5,068 bases of DNA from positions 1 through 5,068 of the forward strand of contig CAMLKA010000046.1 in assembly GCA_946480535.1 (NCBI GenBank). Direction: 5' to 3'. Below the pieces are notes generated by a model. It did no database searches. It worked only from the letters and a program-made list of their open reading frames with translations, and had not been told where the DNA came from. Of the stretch, positions 3,467-5,068 are shown piece after piece. The translations under genes and the position numbers were made by a program. Numbering within the stretch: position 1 is the stretch's first letter; the number at the start of each line of letters is the position of its first letter. Source of the stretch: an uncultured Candidatus Saccharibacteria bacterium (GTDB lineage: Bacteria > Patescibacteria > Saccharimonadia > Saccharimonadales > UBA1547).

Positions 3467-5068
3467 TTAAGAAGCCTTTTCAAGGGTAACGGTAAGCGGA
3501 GCGCCATCGATAGCCACATTTGCGACGTGAGCATAGTTCGCGTCCGTAATCTCCGCGGCGAGCGTTTCATTCACAATGCTCTCTCCGTATTCTTCAATCG
3601 CCCGCTTCAGGTCACTATTTTCAGCAACGAGGCTCAGTGCAATGCGATCATCAACATTCAATCCGGCGTTCTTACGAGCCGCTTGAACGTGACGAATAAT
3701 CTCACGAGCAAAGCCCTCGCGCTGAAGTTCTGGAGTAATGGTCTTATCAAGTACGACACCTTCAGCACCTTCGAATACAACTTCTTTCACGTTCACTTCT
3801 TCAGCAATGATTGATTCGTAGAACTCATCGAGCTTCTCGCCGCCATAGGTAAGCTTTGAAAGTGGCTGACGCACCTTAATTTGCGCTTCGGTGTCGCTCT
3901 TCTGCATACGCAGGCCGAGGCCTTGTTCGATGATCTCGCGCGTTCGCGCCATGCGGTCGAGCACGAGTTCGTTGGCATGGCCCACTTCTGGCCAGTCAGT
4001 AAGGTGCACACTTTCGCCACCGGTAAGCTTCTGGTAGAGCTCTTCGGCCATAAATGGTACGAATGGCGCAATCGCCTGGCTTAAGCGAACAAGTACGTAA
4101 TGAAGTGTCTTGTAGGCATTGTTCTTGTCGGTGTCATCTTCTGACTTCCAGAAACGGCGACGTGAACGGCGGACATACCAGTTCGACGCGTCGTCGAGGA
4201 ACGGCAGAATTGGCGCAGTCGCGTTTGGAATGTCATAAGCGTCCATGTGATGCTCGATTTCTTGAATGAGCTGGTGGATACGGCCGATAATCCATTGATC
4301 GAGTGGGTTGGTGACTTCGTCAGACGGGTCAACGAGTTCGCCGTTGAATTCCCAACCGTCAACGTCGGCATACATGGTAAAGAAGTCGTACATGTTCCAG
4401 ACCATGCTGAGCTTGCGCGCAACGTCCCCTACTTCCTTATCTTGCAGCGCGAAGTCTTCACCGTTCATAAGTGGGCTTGAAAGCAATAAGAAGCGGAGCG
4501 AGTCGGCGCTAAACTTGTCCATGAGCTCGTTCGGGTCGGTGTAGTTGCCGTAGCTCTTACTCATCTTGCGGCCGTCGTTTCCGGCAACGTTTCCGGTTAC
4601 CACAACATTCTTAAATGAGTTTTCGCCAAACAATGCAACGCTCATGGCGTGCATGTAGTAGAACCAAGCACGGACCTGGCCAATGTATTCAACAATGAAG
4701 TCGCCCGGGAAGTTGGCTTCGAACTTTTCCTTGTTTTCAAACGGATAGTGGAACTGTGCAAACGGCATGCTCCCCGCCTCAAACCAACTGTCCATTACCT
4801 TGTCGATACGAGTGTATTCTTCACCGTCGATGGTAAACTTCACGTCGTCGATCCAAGGTCGGTGGTAGTCTTCGAGTTCAACGCCGCTGAGTTCTTTCAA
4901 CTCTGCATAACTGCCAATCACCTTTACTTTGCCTGATTCAGATTTCCAAACCGGCATCGCGGTTGCCCAGAAACGGTCACGTGAGATATTCCAGTCTGGG
5001 GCTTGTTCAACCGTCTTTGCAAAGCGGCCGTTCTTGACGTGCTCTGGGAACCATTCGATATCGCCATT
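3467..5068 (-). CDS. ileS: Isoleucyl-tRNA synthetase, C-terminal half (cut by window edge)
   Basis: The frame is open from the window end to TAA at 3467-3469, giving the last 533 residues of a protein usually near 1000. It charges tRNA-Ile with isoleucine using ATP in the cytoplasm. Fragment residues 25-34 are DWNISRDRFW, the conserved DWxISRxRxW element of the Rossmann domain. Residues 95-105 (WFEAGSMPFAQ) and then K168-M-S-K-S172, the class I ATP-binding loop, follow. The helical anticodon-binding domain spans about 255-352, with NWYVRRSRRRFW at 296-307. The C-terminal region (about 392-533, with IKVRQPLSKL and LQREGFAREIIRHVQ) is of the DUF5915 type and has no Cys-rich zinc finger. The WFEAGSMPFAQ form and the C-terminus point to the eukaryote-like type 2 enzyme (IleS2 class) and not the common bacterial type 1. 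The HIGH motif and CP1 editing domain lie outside the window. The ATG at 4957 is internal, not the start. Confidence 0.96.
   Translation of the reverse strand, partial: NGDIEWFPEHVKNGRFAKTVEQAPDWNISRDRFWATAMPVWKSESGKVKVIGSYAELKELSGVELEDYHRPWIDDVKFTIDGEEYTRIDKVMDSWFEAGSMPFAQFHYPFENKEKFEANFPGDFIVEYIGQVRAWFYYMHAMSVALFGENSFKNVVVTGNVAGNDGRKMSKSYGNYTDPNELMDKFSADSLRFLLLSSPLMNGEDFALQDKEVGDVARKLSMVWNMYDFFTMYADVDGWEFNGELVDPSDEVTNPLDQWIIGRIHQLIQEIEHHMDAYDIPNATAPILPFLDDASNWYVRRSRRRFWKSEDDTDKNNAYKTLHYVLVRLSQAIAPFVPFMAEELYQKLTGGESVHLTDWPEVGHANELVLDRMARTREIIEQGLGLRMQKSDTEAQIKVRQPLSKLTYGGEKLDEFYESIIAEEVNVKEVVFEGAEGVVLDKTITPELQREGFAREIIRHVQAARKNAGLNVDDRIALSLVAENSDLKRAIEEYGESIVNETLAAEITDANYAHVANVAIDGAPLTVTLEKAS

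Noticed and set aside
3419..3814. Plus-strand 131-aa frame
   Set aside because: It overlaps the terminator and lies opposite the conserved C-terminus of IleRS.
4957..5068. Start of ileS at the ATG at 4957
   Set aside because: The frame stays open to the window edge and the upstream residues (EHVKNGR, DWNISRDRFW) are conserved IleRS sequence, so this ATG is internal.

Overview
The window looks like chromosomal DNA of a small-genome bacterium, most likely a Patescibacteria/CPR member of the Saccharibacteria (TM7) type. This placement is an inference from gene content: an isoleucyl-tRNA synthetase of the eukaryote-like type 2, a short HExxH zincin, a LiaF-like membrane protein, and many short unrecognised genes in tight spacing. 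TGA is used as a stop (3381-3383) and none of the genes reads through TGA, so the recoded TGA=Gly code of SR1/Gracilibacteria is not used here. No rRNA, tRNA, CRISPR array, transposon or phage gene was seen.

Layout from left to right. Positions 1-774 form a minus-strand cluster: a very acidic 57-aa protein (601-774), a zincin-like metallopeptidase (190-582), and the first 40 codons of an exported protein (1-120, cut by the window edge). A 106-bp divergent region (775-880) carries promoters in both directions. A plus-strand LiaF-like membrane protein (881-1552) follows and converges, with a 4-bp gap, on a minus-strand protein with a kinase/APH-like catalytic core (1557-2504). Upstream of that is a minus-strand 117-aa unrecognised charged protein (2554-2907). 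A second divergent region (2908-3068) leads to a plus-strand 104-aa unrecognised protein (3069-3383) that has a Shine-Dalgarno sequence and higher GC than its neighbours. A hairpin terminator (3430-3457) separates it from the C-terminal half of ileS on the minus strand (3467-5068, cut by the window edge).

The most interesting signals are regulatory. The promoter regions of the 57-aa and 117-aa genes are near copies: TTGACTT, seven variable bases, then TGTTTATGCT, in identical register, followed by A/C-rich leaders without a Shine-Dalgarno sequence. Three other genes (metallopeptidase, LiaF-like, kinase-like) have a good -10 box only 6-9 bases before the ATG, which predicts leaderless or nearly leaderless mRNAs. 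The kinase-like gene has an exact TTGACA-N17-TATAAT promoter. Only the 104-aa gene has a well-placed Shine-Dalgarno sequence. No obvious defence, mobile or biosynthetic system is visible; the genes look like separate short transcription units rather than one pathway.
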